From Burkholderiales bacterium (GTDB lineage: Bacteria; Pseudomonadota; Gammaproteobacteria; Burkholderiales; Burkholderiaceae_C), in contig JAGWTR010000003.1 of NCBI GenBank assembly GCA_028868855.1, positions 186,001 to 250,000 of the forward strand: a stretch of DNA of 64,000 nt, given 5' to 3'. Positions 8,506 through 17,282 of this stretch are shown here, piece by piece. The position numbers and the translations under genes are program-made. The stretch's first letter is position 1; every line of letters starts with the position of its first letter. Below the pieces are notes generated by a model. That model was not told the DNA's origin and ran no database searches. It was given only the letters and a program-made list of their open reading frames with translations.

Positions 8506-9257
8506 CGGGACACGAGCTTGAGCCCGACGCGAGCGGCCTCGCGGGCCCAGAGCTCGTCCAGTGCCTGAAACGTCGCGTCCGGCAGCGTGCCTTCCTTGGC
8601 GATCGGAGTCCCCAACTGCAGGGGCTTTTCAGACATCAAAACGGGCACCGACAAGTACTCGCCTTCCCACGATTTGAGATAGGCGATGCCGGCATGCTGA
8701 GGTCGCAGCAGTTCGGTGGCCGTGGGGTAGACATGGATGATGGGCGGCTCGGCACCGACCGCCGCGCGCTGGATGAACATCAGGCGCGGTGACGCCAGGA
8801 AGGCCTCGACATGGTAGGTGTGTTTGGTCGCGTCCGTGCCCGTGACCTCGAACGTCGCGACCAGTTTCCGGGGGACGCGCAGCCGGGCAAAATCCATCGT
8901 TCGATAGCGCCAGATCACCTTGCCATCCATCTTGGTCATCAGGTAGTGATGCCAGACCTTTCGAAACGGATCGAGCTCCTGGTCGGGCGCATTGAACGGG
9001 TTGTGCAATGACTCTTCAATGAGCGCGGTGATGTGTTGCACCGCCGTGGCCTTGGTCAGGCTTCCAAACACCAGGCCAAAACAAGTGCCAAGGCCACTGC
9101 CGCCGAACATCAGCAAAAGCTGAGACAGGACCGGCTGATCCTTGGCGATGCGCGACCCCAACAGGGCGGCCAGGACACTGGCCAGCAAAGCGGCGCCCAG
9201 GAAGGCAAACGATTGCTGCCTGAGCAGCTTGTGGAATCGAGATTCAAGCTGTGTCAT
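8502..9257 (-). CDS. uncharacterised protein with two N-terminal membrane helices
   Basis: 251 residues. Two hydrophobic segments lie at about 16-34 and 44-68, separated by a short polar turn; the rest is a soluble domain with no motif I recognise ('VWRYRTMDFARLRVPRKLVATFEV' and 'PRLMFIQRAAVGAEPPIIHVYP' are its most structured parts). It is probably an inner-membrane protein with a cytoplasmic C-terminal domain. The 4-bp overlap with the methyltransferase gene downstream suggests a shared function. Confidence 0.75.
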   Translation of the reverse strand: MTQLESRFHKLLRQQSFAFLGAALLASVLAALLGSRIAKDQPVLSQLLLMFGGSGLGTCFGLVFGSLTKATAVQHITALIEESLHNPFNAPDQELDPFRKVWHHYLMTKMDGKVIWRYRTMDFARLRVPRKLVATFEVTGTDATKHTYHVEAFLASPRLMFIQRAAVGAEPPIIHVYPTATELLRPQHAGIAYLKSWEGEYLSVPVLMSEKPLQLGTPIAKEGTLPDATFQALDELWAREAARVGLKLVSR

Positions 9258-9380
9258 CCCTCACTCCTGAAGGTGAACTGCTGCCCGCCAAGGCATCAGT
9301 CTGCAGCACACGGCCCGGTCTGACAAGTGCACGCATGATGGGAGGCTTATGATTTTGGCGATCTCCCCTGTTGTGACACC

Positions 9381-10241
9381 ATGACCCCGAACCTGACCCA
9401 GCCCGATGCCGACGCGATCTTCCACATCGCCTTCTACCAATTCGTGACGCTGGAAGATCCCGATGCCGTGGTTGCGCACCTGCGTGAGTTGGTCCAGCCC
9501 TTGACGGGCAGCATCCTGGTGGCGGCCGAGGGCATCAATGGCGTGCTGGCCGGCACGGTGCCCGCGCTGCACGCCTTTGAGCAGGCCTTGCAGCACGACC
9601 CGCGCCTGCAAGGCAAGTTCGCCGGCATCACCTTCAAACGCAGCGCCTGCGCCACCAAACCGTTCTGGAAGGTGCGCGTGCACCGAAAGGCCGAGATCGT
9701 GGCCTTTGGTGTTGAAGGCGTCACCGGGGTGAATGCCGACGCTGACTCGGGTGCGCGGCCCCCGACCCACGTCAGCCCGCAAGCCTGGCGCGAGTTGATC
9801 GCCCGCGACGATGTCGTCGTCATCGACAACCGCAACAGCTTCGAGTTCCGCCTGGGGCATTTCAAATCGGCGCTGGACCCGAAGGTCGACACCTTCCGCG
9901 ACTTTCCCGACTACATCAAGGCCCATGCGCCGCACTGGCAGGCCACGGGCAAACGCGTGGCCATGTATTGCACCGGTGGCATCCGCTGTGAAAAAACCAG
10001 CCGCTGGATGCAAGACCTGGGACTGGACGTGGTGCAACTCGATGGCGGCATCCTGAATTACTTCCAGGCCATGCCGGATGCCGACAAGGACTGGGAGGGC
10101 GAGTGCTTCGTGTTCGACAACCGCATCGCGCTCGACACAACGCTGCACGAAACCGCCACCACCGCCGAAGACGTTTACCAGGGCGACCCTGCGGACGAAT
10201 GGCGCCTGCAGCGCGCCCGGCGCCTGGATTCGGCCGGCTAA
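9381..10241 (+). CDS. trhO: tRNA uridine(34) hydroxylase TrhO (rhodanese family)
   Basis: 286 residues. The N-terminal acylphosphatase-like domain ('AAEGINGVLAG' at about 48-58) is followed by a rhodanese domain with active loop CTGGIRCEK at 197-205 (C197 as first loop Cys, C203 as second). TrhO/YceA uses O2 to make 5-hydroxyuridine at tRNA wobble position 34. The C-terminal tail is shorter than in the roughly 350-residue E. coli protein, which carries an additional Cys-rich end; shorter forms also exist. The gene is immediately followed, with no gap, by a pseudouridine synthase. Confidence 0.92.
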   Translation: MTPNLTQPDADAIFHIAFYQFVTLEDPDAVVAHLRELVQPLTGSILVAAEGINGVLAGTVPALHAFEQALQHDPRLQGKFAGITFKRSACATKPFWKVRVHRKAEIVAFGVEGVTGVNADADSGARPPTHVSPQAWRELIARDDVVVIDNRNSFEFRLGHFKSALDPKVDTFRDFPDYIKAHAPHWQATGKRVAMYCTGGIRCEKTSRWMQDLGLDVVQLDGGILNYFQAMPDADKDWEGECFVFDNRIALDTTLHETATTAEDVYQGDPADEWRLQRARRLDSAG

Positions 10242-11144
10242 ATGGCAACGCACCAGGGGCCCGTGTGGCCCAGCAAGGACGGCGTCAGCGCCAGCTCGGT
10301 CGGCTTGCCGGTGGGGCCGTGGTCCACCCTGCTGGATTTTTTAACGCAGCGCTTCCCCGCCATCGCGCGTGAAGAATGGACGGCGCGCATGCAGCGCGGC
10401 GATGTGGTCGATGCACGGGGCATGCCCCTGCGGCCCGATCAACCCTATCAAGCGCACGGCAAGGTTCATTACTACCGCAGCCTGCCGCCCGAGCCGCACA
10501 TCCCGTTTGAGGCGGTGCTGCTGTACCAGGACGAGCACATCGTCGCGGTGGACAAGCCGCATTTCCTGCCCGTGACGCCGGGCGGGCGCTACCTGCAGGA
10601 AACGCTGCTGGTGCGCTTGAAGCGCCAGTTGGGCAACGATCAGCTGGTGCCCATGCACCGCCTGGACCGTGACACCGCCGGCGTGGTGCTGTTCACCTGC
10701 CAGCCGCTGTTGCGCGACCGTTACCACGCGTTGTTCAGGCAGCGGCTGGTGAGCAAGCATTACGAGGCCATCGCCCCGTGGCGCGCCGACCTGGCCCTGC
10801 CGACGGTGCACCAAAGCCGCCTGGTGGCGGGCGCCTCATTCCTGACCATGCAAGAGGCGGGCGGCGAACCCAATGCCGAAACCAGCATTGACGTGATCGA
10901 GGTGAAGGGGGATTTGGCGCGCTACAGCCTGCGCCCGGTGACCGGCCAGAAGCACCAGTTGCGCGTGCACATGGCGGCGCTGGGCGTGCCGATCCTCAAT
11001 GACCGGATGTATCCGCACCTTCATCCCGACGCGGCGCCCGATTACACCCGACCCTTGCAACTGCTGGCGCGGTCCATCGCCTTCCTGGACCCGGTCACCG
11101 GACAGGCGCGACACTTTGCAAGCCAGCGACAACTGGACTGGTGA
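10242..11144 (+). CDS. RluA-family pseudouridine synthase
   Basis: 300 residues. The catalytic motif is HRLDRDTAG at 139-147 with catalytic Asp142; further family features are 'EAVLLYQDEHIVAVDKPHFLPV' near 90-111 and 'RPVTGQKHQLRVHMAALGVPILND' near 225-250. It isomerises uridine to pseudouridine in rRNA or tRNA. The N-terminal region is not a clean S4 domain. Its start codon follows the trhO stop codon directly, so the two are one operon; this suggests a shared RNA-modification role, but the target base cannot be told. Confidence 0.9.
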   Translation: MATHQGPVWPSKDGVSASSVGLPVGPWSTLLDFLTQRFPAIAREEWTARMQRGDVVDARGMPLRPDQPYQAHGKVHYYRSLPPEPHIPFEAVLLYQDEHIVAVDKPHFLPVTPGGRYLQETLLVRLKRQLGNDQLVPMHRLDRDTAGVVLFTCQPLLRDRYHALFRQRLVSKHYEAIAPWRADLALPTVHQSRLVAGASFLTMQEAGGEPNAETSIDVIEVKGDLARYSLRPVTGQKHQLRVHMAALGVPILNDRMYPHLHPDAAPDYTRPLQLLARSIAFLDPVTGQARHFASQRQLDW

Positions 11145-11175
11145 GGCCGTGAGCGGGCGCTCCTGGCGCTCGGGG

Positions 11176-11985
11176 TCAGAATTTGGTCGACAGGCCGACC
11201 GTCCATAGCAGGTCCGGCGCATACCGCGTGACACCACGCATGATGGCCACGTCCACTTGGGTCGATCGGGTCAGAAGGTAGGCCGCGCCAAGGTCGCAGG
11301 TCACCACCGAGCCACCATTGGTGTCCGAGGTCAGGCGCTGGCCGGCCACTTCGATGAAGGTGCGAAAGGCATCGTTCCAGGACTTGCTCATCGTGACGGC
11401 GAGGAGGCCCGCGACAAAGCGATGGCCGTCGCTATTCGTGTCGACCAATAAGCCGGGCATCACGCCCAGCGACAGGTCATGGGGCAGATCCCATTCGGCG
11501 CTCATGCGCAGTGAAGGGCGGACGCCATCGCCGCGAAATTCCTGGGAGCCCGTGCTCAGGTCTGCGTGCAGGAGCCAGGCGATGCCGGGCGTGCCCTTCG
11601 CTTCGTCGCCATCGTGCGTGTGCCATTTCACGCCCACTGCCACGTCGGAAAATCCGCGCGTTCGGGTGCTCGTGCCCGATGCGATGTCGCTGGACTGGCG
11701 CTGAGTGAAGCCGTCGGTTTCAAGGCGCAACTCGGTGGTCTCACTCAGGCCGTAGCGCAGCAGGGTCGGGGTGGTGCGCGTCGTGGTCCTGAGGCCTTCG
11801 AAGTCGTTGCGTTCGGAGGCGAACGAGGTCTCAATCTGGAATCGGCCCGGTCCGACGACCGCGCTGGACTCGACCACGTCGGGGCGGTCCGTGTTGATGG
11901 GGTCATTGGCTTGTGCGCCGGCCTGCGGCGCCAGCAGGGCGGAGGCCGCCACGGTGAGGAGGATTGCTCGGACGTTATTTTTCAT
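11176..11985 (-). CDS. outer-membrane transporter-like protein (Phenol_MetA_deg domain family)
   Basis: 269 residues with a signal peptide (about 1-25, 'LLAPQAGAQA'). The mature protein starts 'NDPINTDRPDVVESSAVVGPGRFQIETSF', a pattern common in the PF13557 family ('putative MetA-pathway of phenol degradation'), and consists of amphipathic beta strands ending in '...GLSTKF', a terminal Phe as in outer-membrane barrels. Substrate unknown; no aromatic degradation genes are adjacent. It lies convergent with the pseudouridine synthase gene. Confidence 0.72.
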   Translation of the reverse strand: MKNNVRAILLTVAASALLAPQAGAQANDPINTDRPDVVESSAVVGPGRFQIETSFASERNDFEGLRTTTRTTPTLLRYGLSETTELRLETDGFTQRQSSDIASGTSTRTRGFSDVAVGVKWHTHDGDEAKGTPGIAWLLHADLSTGSQEFRGDGVRPSLRMSAEWDLPHDLSLGVMPGLLVDTNSDGHRFVAGLLAVTMSKSWNDAFRTFIEVAGQRLTSDTNGGSVVTCDLGAAYLLTRSTQVDVAIMRGVTRYAPDLLWTVGLSTKF

Positions 11986-12023
11986 GTCGACAGTCTAGTC
12001 CGCAGTCTCCCTAGAATCGGGGG

Positions 12024-13565
12024 ATGAGTTCTTCCCCGTCATCCGCGTCCATTTCCGCCCCGACCCAGCCCGCCCCGCCCGCCGCGCGGCGTTTGATGTT
12101 CTGGGTGGCCTTGCTGTATTTTTCAGAGGGACTGCCTCTGGGTTTGTTCTACGACCTGTTCCCGGTGCACATGCGCCAGTCGGGCGTGGGGCCGGCCGAA
12201 ATCGGCCTGCTCAGCCTGCTGGGGCTGGCCTGGACCGTGAAATTCCTGTGGGCGCCGCTGGTCGACGCCTGGCGCCACCACCGCCTGTGGATGGCGCTGG
12301 CCAATCTGGGCATGGCCGCCGTGATGGCCACGTTGGCGCTGCACCCGCAGTCCCTGGGACAGGGCGAGACCTGGCCCTGGGTGCTGCTGGCCGTGTTCAC
12401 CTTCCTGTCGGCCACCAATGACATTGCCACCGACGGCTACACCATCGAGCAATTGGCGCAGGGGCAATACGGCGTGGCCAATGGCCTGCGCATCGGTTTT
12501 TATCGGGTCGGCATGCTGGCCGCAGGGGGCTTGCTGGTGGCGGCCGGTTGGCTGGGCAGCGCGGGGCAACCCAACTGGGCGGCCGCCTATGGCCTGGGTG
12601 CCGTGCTGATGCTGTTCAACGGCATGGCCGTGTTGGCCGCGCCGGCGCAGCCCCTGCGCGCGGTTCGCCCGCAGGGCGCCTCTCGGCGCGAATGGGCCGC
12701 CCTGCGCCAGCAGCCACTGTGGCTGGCGGCCCTGGCCCTGATGATGTCCGGCCTGCTGTGGCCGGTGCTGGCGCCCCTGGCCAGGGCCTTTGACTGGACG
12801 GCGGTGCTGGCCGTCAGCGGCACCTGGTGGTTCAAGGGGGCCGTCCCGGTGGGTTTGATGTTTGCCGGGGCGGGCCTGATGGTGACCGCCGCGCGCGGCC
12901 CGCAGGCACAGGTCATGGCCGAAGGGCCGGTGTTCGGCGCCTGGGTCAGCCTGCTGGCACGGCCCGGCATGCTGTCGGTGTTGCTGTTCATCCTGCTGTT
13001 CAAGTTGGGTGATGCGGCCATGGGTTTCATGGTCAAGCCCTTTTGGGTCGACGCCGGATTCACGCCCGCGCAGATCGGGCTGGTCAGCGTCAACGTCGGG
13101 CTGGGCTTGTCGATCGTTGGCGGGCTGGCGGGCGGCTGGTATGTGGACCGCGTGGGCATCTTCAAAGGCCTGTGGGTGCTCGGTCTGGCGCAGGCGCTGT
13201 CCAACCTGGGCTACGCCGCTGCCGCCTGGGTCGTGCCCCACGCCGCCCCCGGCATGGTCGACACCCAATACCAAGTGGTGGTGTATGCGGCCAGTGGCCT
13301 GGAAAGCTTCACCGGGGGCCTGGGCACCGGGGCCTTCCTGGCCTTCCTGATGGGCATCACCCACAAGGCGCGTGCCACCACCGAATACGCCATCCTGTCG
13401 TCCATCTTTGCGTTTTCGCGCGCGGTGGCCGGTTGGGCTGGCGGGCTGGGGGTGGAACAAATGGGCTACGCCACCTTCTTTTTCTTGACGTTTTGGTTGT
13501 CTTTTCCGGCTTATTTGTTGTTGCCGGCGGTGCGCCGTATGCTTGACGGGTCCGCTGAGCGTTAA
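12024..13565 (+). CDS. MFS permease, AmpG-like (muropeptide transporter family)
   Basis: 513 residues with about 12 membrane helices. The N-terminal region 'YFSEGLPLGLFYDLFPVHMR' and the loop 'FTFLSATNDIATDGYTIEQL' correspond to the AmpG signatures (FxSGxPxxL and ATQDIxxDAY), with Asn in place of the usual Gln. AmpG imports anhydro-muropeptides for cell-wall recycling; the substitution and low-complexity N-terminus leave a related substrate possible. The stop is 6 bp before the M48 protease start, so they may be co-transcribed. Confidence 0.8.
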   Translation: MSSSPSSASISAPTQPAPPAARRLMFWVALLYFSEGLPLGLFYDLFPVHMRQSGVGPAEIGLLSLLGLAWTVKFLWAPLVDAWRHHRLWMALANLGMAAVMATLALHPQSLGQGETWPWVLLAVFTFLSATNDIATDGYTIEQLAQGQYGVANGLRIGFYRVGMLAAGGLLVAAGWLGSAGQPNWAAAYGLGAVLMLFNGMAVLAAPAQPLRAVRPQGASRREWAALRQQPLWLAALALMMSGLLWPVLAPLARAFDWTAVLAVSGTWWFKGAVPVGLMFAGAGLMVTAARGPQAQVMAEGPVFGAWVSLLARPGMLSVLLFILLFKLGDAAMGFMVKPFWVDAGFTPAQIGLVSVNVGLGLSIVGGLAGGWYVDRVGIFKGLWVLGLAQALSNLGYAAAAWVVPHAAPGMVDTQYQVVVYAASGLESFTGGLGTGAFLAFLMGITHKARATTEYAILSSIFAFSRAVAGWAGGLGVEQMGYATFFFLTFWLSFPAYLLLPAVRRMLDGSAER

Positions 13566-13571
13566 GGTTGG

Positions 13572-14480
13572 ATGATGAAAGTATTGATGTTCAGTCGGGT
13601 GGTGAAAGCCACTTTGTTGTCCCTGGCACTGTGCATGTCGACGGTGCAGGCCCGCGAGGGCGTGGATGTCGGCAAGGAGTCGGGCTTTACGCGGCTGGTG
13701 CCTGCCGATCAGGTTGAGCAGGCCGCCTCCCAGCAGTATGTGCAGTTGCAAAACCAGGCCAAGGCGCAAAACGCGCTGCTGCCTGCCAACCATCCGCAGG
13801 TGGTGCGTTTGCGGGCCATTGCCAGACAACTGATCCCCTACAGCCTGGAATGGAACCGGCGCGCCTCCCAATGGCAGTGGGAGGTCAATGTGCTGAACTC
13901 CAAGGAGATCAACGCCTTTTGCATGCCCGGCGGCAAGATCGCCTTCTACACGGGCATCCTGGATCAGTTGAAGCTGACGGACGACGAGGTCGCCATGGTC
14001 ATGGGCCATGAAATGGCGCACGCCCTGCGCGAACATGCGCGCGCCCGCATGGGCAAGACCGCCGCGACCAAGCTGGGCGCCAATTTGCTGTCCAGCCTGC
14101 TGGGCCTGGGCAACACGGGCGACGCCCTGTTGAACATGGGCGGCCAGTTGCTGACCCTGCGCTTCAGCCGTGAGGACGAGTCCGAGGCGGATCTGGTGGG
14201 CATGGAGATCGCCGCACGCTCGGGCTACGACCCGCGCGCGGGCGTGACCCTGTGGCAGAAGATGGCCGCCGCCAGCAAGGGCGCGCCGCCGCAGTGGTTG
14301 TCCACCCACCCATCGGGCAACTCCCGCATCCAGGACATCCAGGCCAACCTGCCCAAGGTCATGCCTTTGTACGAGCGCGCCGACAAACCCCGTCAGCGCT
14401 TTGATGTGCCGCGCCAGGTAGGCTCGGGCTACTTCGAGCGCCTTGAACCGCTGGCCTATTGGGCGGCAGACGGTTCTTGA
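13572..14480 (+). CDS. M48-family periplasmic metalloprotease
   Basis: 302 residues with a signal peptide (about 1-27, 'ALCMSTVQA'). Zinc motif HEMAH at 146-150 with the third ligand Glu in 'EDESEADLVG' (about 205). The Cys in 'MSTVQA' surroundings does not make a clear lipobox, so it is likely soluble periplasmic rather than a lipoprotein like LoiP. It belongs to the BepA/LoiP/YcaL group of envelope quality-control proteases. It follows the AmpG-like gene by 6 bp and faces the MBL hydrolase gene tail to tail with a 7-bp gap. Confidence 0.88.
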   Translation: MMKVLMFSRVVKATLLSLALCMSTVQAREGVDVGKESGFTRLVPADQVEQAASQQYVQLQNQAKAQNALLPANHPQVVRLRAIARQLIPYSLEWNRRASQWQWEVNVLNSKEINAFCMPGGKIAFYTGILDQLKLTDDEVAMVMGHEMAHALREHARARMGKTAATKLGANLLSSLLGLGNTGDALLNMGGQLLTLRFSREDESEADLVGMEIAARSGYDPRAGVTLWQKMAAASKGAPPQWLSTHPSGNSRIQDIQANLPKVMPLYERADKPRQRFDVPRQVGSGYFERLEPLAYWAADGS

Positions 14481-14487
14481 CCCGAGC

Positions 14488-15126
14488 TCAACGGCCCTGC
14501 AGGTGCGGGTTGTAGCGCCGCTCTTCACCCAGGGTGCTCTCGGGCCCATGCCCCGGCGTGAAGGTGACGTCGTCGCCCAGCGGCAGCAGCCTGGTCTTGA
14601 TCGCGTTGATCAAGGTGGGGTGGCTGCCCCCCGGAAAGTCCGTGCGGCCAATGCTGCCGGCAAACAGCACATCGCCCACAAACGCATGGCGCGTGGACGG
14701 GTCAAACAACACCACATGGCCGGGCGTGTGCCCTGGGCAATGCAGCACTTGCAGCGTGCACTGACCGATTTGAACGGTGTCGCCCTCATTCAGCCAGCGC
14801 GTCGGGGCAAAGTGTTCGGCCGGCGGAAAGCCGAACATCTCGGATTGCTGGGGCAGGGCATCGATCCAGAACTGATCGCCTTGGTGCGGGCCGATGATCG
14901 GCAGCGCGTGTTCGCGCGCCAGCGTGCCGGTGGCCCCGGCGTGGTCGATGTGCGCATGCGTGAGCCACAAGGCCTTGAGGTTCAACCCGCGCGCCTTGAC
15001 CTCGGCCAGCAACTTGGGCATGTCCCCGCCGGGGTCGATCAGCGCAGCGTCCTGGGTTGCGTCGCACCAGACCAGCGAGCAGTTCTGCTCGAAAGCGGTG
15101 ACGGGGATGGTGAGGCGTTGGAACAT
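14488..15126 (-). CDS. MBL-fold metallo-hydrolase (glyoxalase II-like, YcbL type)
   Basis: 212 residues. Binuclear metal motif 'THAHIDHAG' (HxHxDH) lies near residue 75, with further ligands in 'HCPGHTPGHVV' and 'FVGDVLFAGSIGRTDFPGG' and the last His in 'FTPGHGPES'. The layout and length match YcbL/GloB-like thioester hydrolases. The ATG at 15126 was chosen because homology begins there ('MFQRLTIPVTAFEQN'). The region just upstream carries a cluster of palindromic sites (15151-15230) that may control it. Confidence 0.88.
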   Translation of the reverse strand: MFQRLTIPVTAFEQNCSLVWCDATQDAALIDPGGDMPKLLAEVKARGLNLKALWLTHAHIDHAGATGTLAREHALPIIGPHQGDQFWIDALPQQSEMFGFPPAEHFAPTRWLNEGDTVQIGQCTLQVLHCPGHTPGHVVLFDPSTRHAFVGDVLFAGSIGRTDFPGGSHPTLINAIKTRLLPLGDDVTFTPGHGPESTLGEERRYNPHLQGR

Positions 15127-15150
15127 GGCTTGCGTGGAGGAATCTGAAAA

Positions 15151-15230
15151 CAAAGTTTCGAACTTTGTGTCAATGTATCGAACTTCTGGTCGGCAAGGGT
15201 GAGTGCTCGTTGACCAAAGTTTCGAACTTG
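15151..15230. promoter_or_regulatory. cluster of three related palindromic sites, putative operator
   Basis: CAAAGTT-TCG-AACTTTG at 15151-15167 is a perfect 7+7 dyad. A degenerate copy CAATGTATCGAACTT lies at 15171-15185 and a further copy CAAAGTTTCGAACTTG at 15215-15230. Centres are at about 15159, 15179 and 15223, that is 20 and 44 bp apart, near whole helical turns. The cluster begins 25 bp upstream of the MBL hydrolase start codon. It is likely the binding site of an unidentified repressor; the regulator is not evident in the window. Confidence 0.6.
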
Positions 15231-15609
15231 CATGATTGGCTTGAAAAATTTGGGCGCGCAGCAATCAGGTAGGTGTACTTGGCCGAGTGCTTGTGACCGG
15301 GTAAGGCTGGGTGCGGACAGTTACTGCAGTTCGGCCGACTGCCCTCAAACGACCCTCAGCGGACCCTCTCCTCCCAAGGGCAACAACGGCAGCTTACCGA
15401 TTTGAGCCGCCGTTCAGAGTGGTGGCTGGACGCGAACTACTCGACCCAAGCTGACCTTTTTTGCCCTCTGGCCAGAATTGGGCGGCAATACACCAGTTGG
15501 CAGTCGCTCCGCTGCTGATTGCCTTCAATGACTGCTTAGGTAACCAAACCGGCAGCAGGCCCGCTGCGGCTCAGGGCTCCAATCCTAATTGCTCGGCGCA
15601 CTATCTCAG
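15231..15609. other. intergenic stretch without recognised gene
   Basis: About 380 bp between the operator cluster and the end of the zinc-ribbon gene. Short open frames exist (for example 15461-15682 on the plus strand) but show no recognisable protein pattern, and I see no RNA gene or terminator here. Confidence 0.5.
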
Positions 15610-16746
15610 CTATGCATGTAGCCCCAAGACGTCAGTCGCAAAACACTCTGAACTTCCGGCAAACGGACGTTTGGGAACATAGCCAGCAACCTGATCGTAC
15701 GCCTGGAATACCGCTATTTCTGACTCTAGGCACTCCCTCCTTGTGCCGTTTTTTACGTGCAATAGTGTGATGGTATAGCCTGACGTCTCAAGAGTTCTCT
15801 TGCGTCGATCTACATCGTTCGAGATTCCCACCTTGTAGAAGGACTCCTCTCCATCCGTAAAATGCATGTAGTAAAACGAGCACGGTTCATTAGCAAAATC
15901 GTCGCTAAGAGTATCAGGTTGCCATCTACCAATGAGTCTCTCCCGAGCGCACTTTGGGCAACCTTGTCCAGCGAGGTGCTTATGACCACGTTGGCGAAAA
16001 AAACCATGCTTTTGACACTTGATCGAAACAGCCTCGCTCCCGCCAGAGTAGTTCGACAAGTTGTACTCGTAGCGCTCGCCGTGAACCGATATCGCTAACT
16101 GAAGCCAGTCATCCTTGGGTATGCGACGAAGTGCTCCACTGATCACTCTTGCGCACTTTGGACAACGCCTTTTGTTCCATAAATGATTGCGCGCACCGGC
16201 GAGGAATAAACCGTGGTCTGGACAAATGACACTAATGATGGAGTTTGGGCCATCGTAAGGCTGTTCTGGATAGAAATAGCGCCCTTGGTGCGCCTCAATG
16301 CAACGCTCGAAAAACTCGTTCGCATGCAATTTTCTTGACTCTTCAGTTCTGATACGACCACAGGCTGGGCAACCAAAACCCGTCAAATGATTTCCGGCGG
16401 TTTGTAAGAACGCCCCATGCACTGGACAGATAATTCGAATTTGCTGCTTCGATCCGGTGTAAATCGCCTCAGAATAATCATAGTAATTCCCATGCTTTTC
16501 GATAGCATTCTTGATGAAGTTCTCGAGATTGGACTTTCGGGCACTAGCTCTCCTTACTAGGCCGCACTGTGGACATCCGGTGCCGGAAAGGTGATGCCCG
16601 GCTGGAGTAAAAAACTCGCCGTGCTGCGGACATAGAACGCGAACTTTATCCTTCGCTGACTTGTATGTCGCATTCGAATAGTCATAGATCTCGCCATGAA
16701 CTTCTCTGGCCCTATGAACGAATTCCTGAGTGGTCATACGCTTCAT
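15610..16746 (-). CDS. four-repeat zinc-ribbon protein with C-terminal GIY-YIG-like domain
   Basis: 378 residues. Four tandem units of about 58 residues (about 4-62, 73-130, 141-198, 210-267), each with pattern F-x-x-A/C-x5-H-x-x-Y-x-Y, then I/V-x-C-P-x-H-G-x-F, then H-L-x4-C-P-x-C. Each can hold one zinc with Cys/His plus CPxC; repeat 4 has CQKHG instead of CPxHG. From about 288 a GIY-YIG/T5orf172-like domain follows: 'FYYMHF', 'SFYKVGISNDVDRRKR', and a Glu in 'LESEIAVF'. Such proteins are seen in phages and mobile regions and suggest DNA binding plus nicking. Base composition is visibly AT-richer than the surroundings. The ATG at 16746 gives repeat 1 intact. Confidence 0.75.
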   Translation of the reverse strand: MKRMTTQEFVHRAREVHGEIYDYSNATYKSAKDKVRVLCPQHGEFFTPAGHHLSGTGCPQCGLVRRASARKSNLENFIKNAIEKHGNYYDYSEAIYTGSKQQIRIICPVHGAFLQTAGNHLTGFGCPACGRIRTEESRKLHANEFFERCIEAHQGRYFYPEQPYDGPNSIISVICPDHGLFLAGARNHLWNKRRCPKCARVISGALRRIPKDDWLQLAISVHGERYEYNLSNYSGGSEAVSIKCQKHGFFRQRGHKHLAGQGCPKCARERLIGRWQPDTLSDDFANEPCSFYYMHFTDGEESFYKVGISNDVDRRKRTLETSGYTITLLHVKNGTRRECLESEIAVFQAYDQVAGYVPKRPFAGSSECFATDVLGLHA

Positions 16747-17225
16747 GGGGATTTAATATATCCGAACACGAAGGGCGCGAAGCGCCTGGCGCATTTACGA
16801 TAATGCGCTGCTATGCTAAATCACTGACCTGCGCTGGGGCAAGATGGCGTTGTTCGGGTGGCGCAGGCAGGAAAGATAAAGTCGAGGGCGTTGCTTTTGG
16901 CGTGGCTCAGTTAGTGACAAGCTAGCGAGGGTGTCCGACGGCGACACGCTAGCCGTGTAGCCAAGCCCGAATGACCGGTCCGCATGAGATTCGGGGAGTG
17001 CTGGCTGAGAATTGCGACTGGCAGCATTGGGTCGCCCCCGTCCTACGCCGATGATGGAAACGGCCATTGACTACCATGAGCTACGGATCGGCAGGTATGA
17101 GCCGCATTGCTGCCAAAATTAGGCTATGGTCCACCCTCAGCTTTGGCCGAGGTCCTTCCGCAGAAGTTCTGGCCGGTCTCAGAGCGCAGCAGCCGTTCAA
17201 GTGACGGCGAACCTAAAAAGACCAA

Positions 17226-17250
17226 TTTCCGCTTCTGGCCGAGAGCAGTC
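17226..17250. repeat. dispersed spacer repeat, copy 1
   Basis: TTTCCGCTTCTGGCCGAGAG and the bases after it share the core TCCGCTYCYGGCCGR with copies at 18167 and 39106. All three lie between genes. A weaker relative (TTCTGGCCGGTCTCAGAGCG) starts at about 17167. Confidence 0.5.
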
Positions 17251-17282
17251 GACGGCTGAGATACCACCGACCGTCGGCTATC

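Noticed and set aside
12123-14549. A long minus-strand open frame (808 codons) opposite the AmpG-like and M48 genes.
   Set aside because: It is rich in His/Gln/Arg as expected for the shadow of a high-GC gene, and both plus-strand genes have clear motifs.
15461-15682. Small plus-strand open frame in the accessory patch.
   Set aside because: No RBS or recognisable motif; overlaps the end of the zinc-ribbon gene on the other strand.
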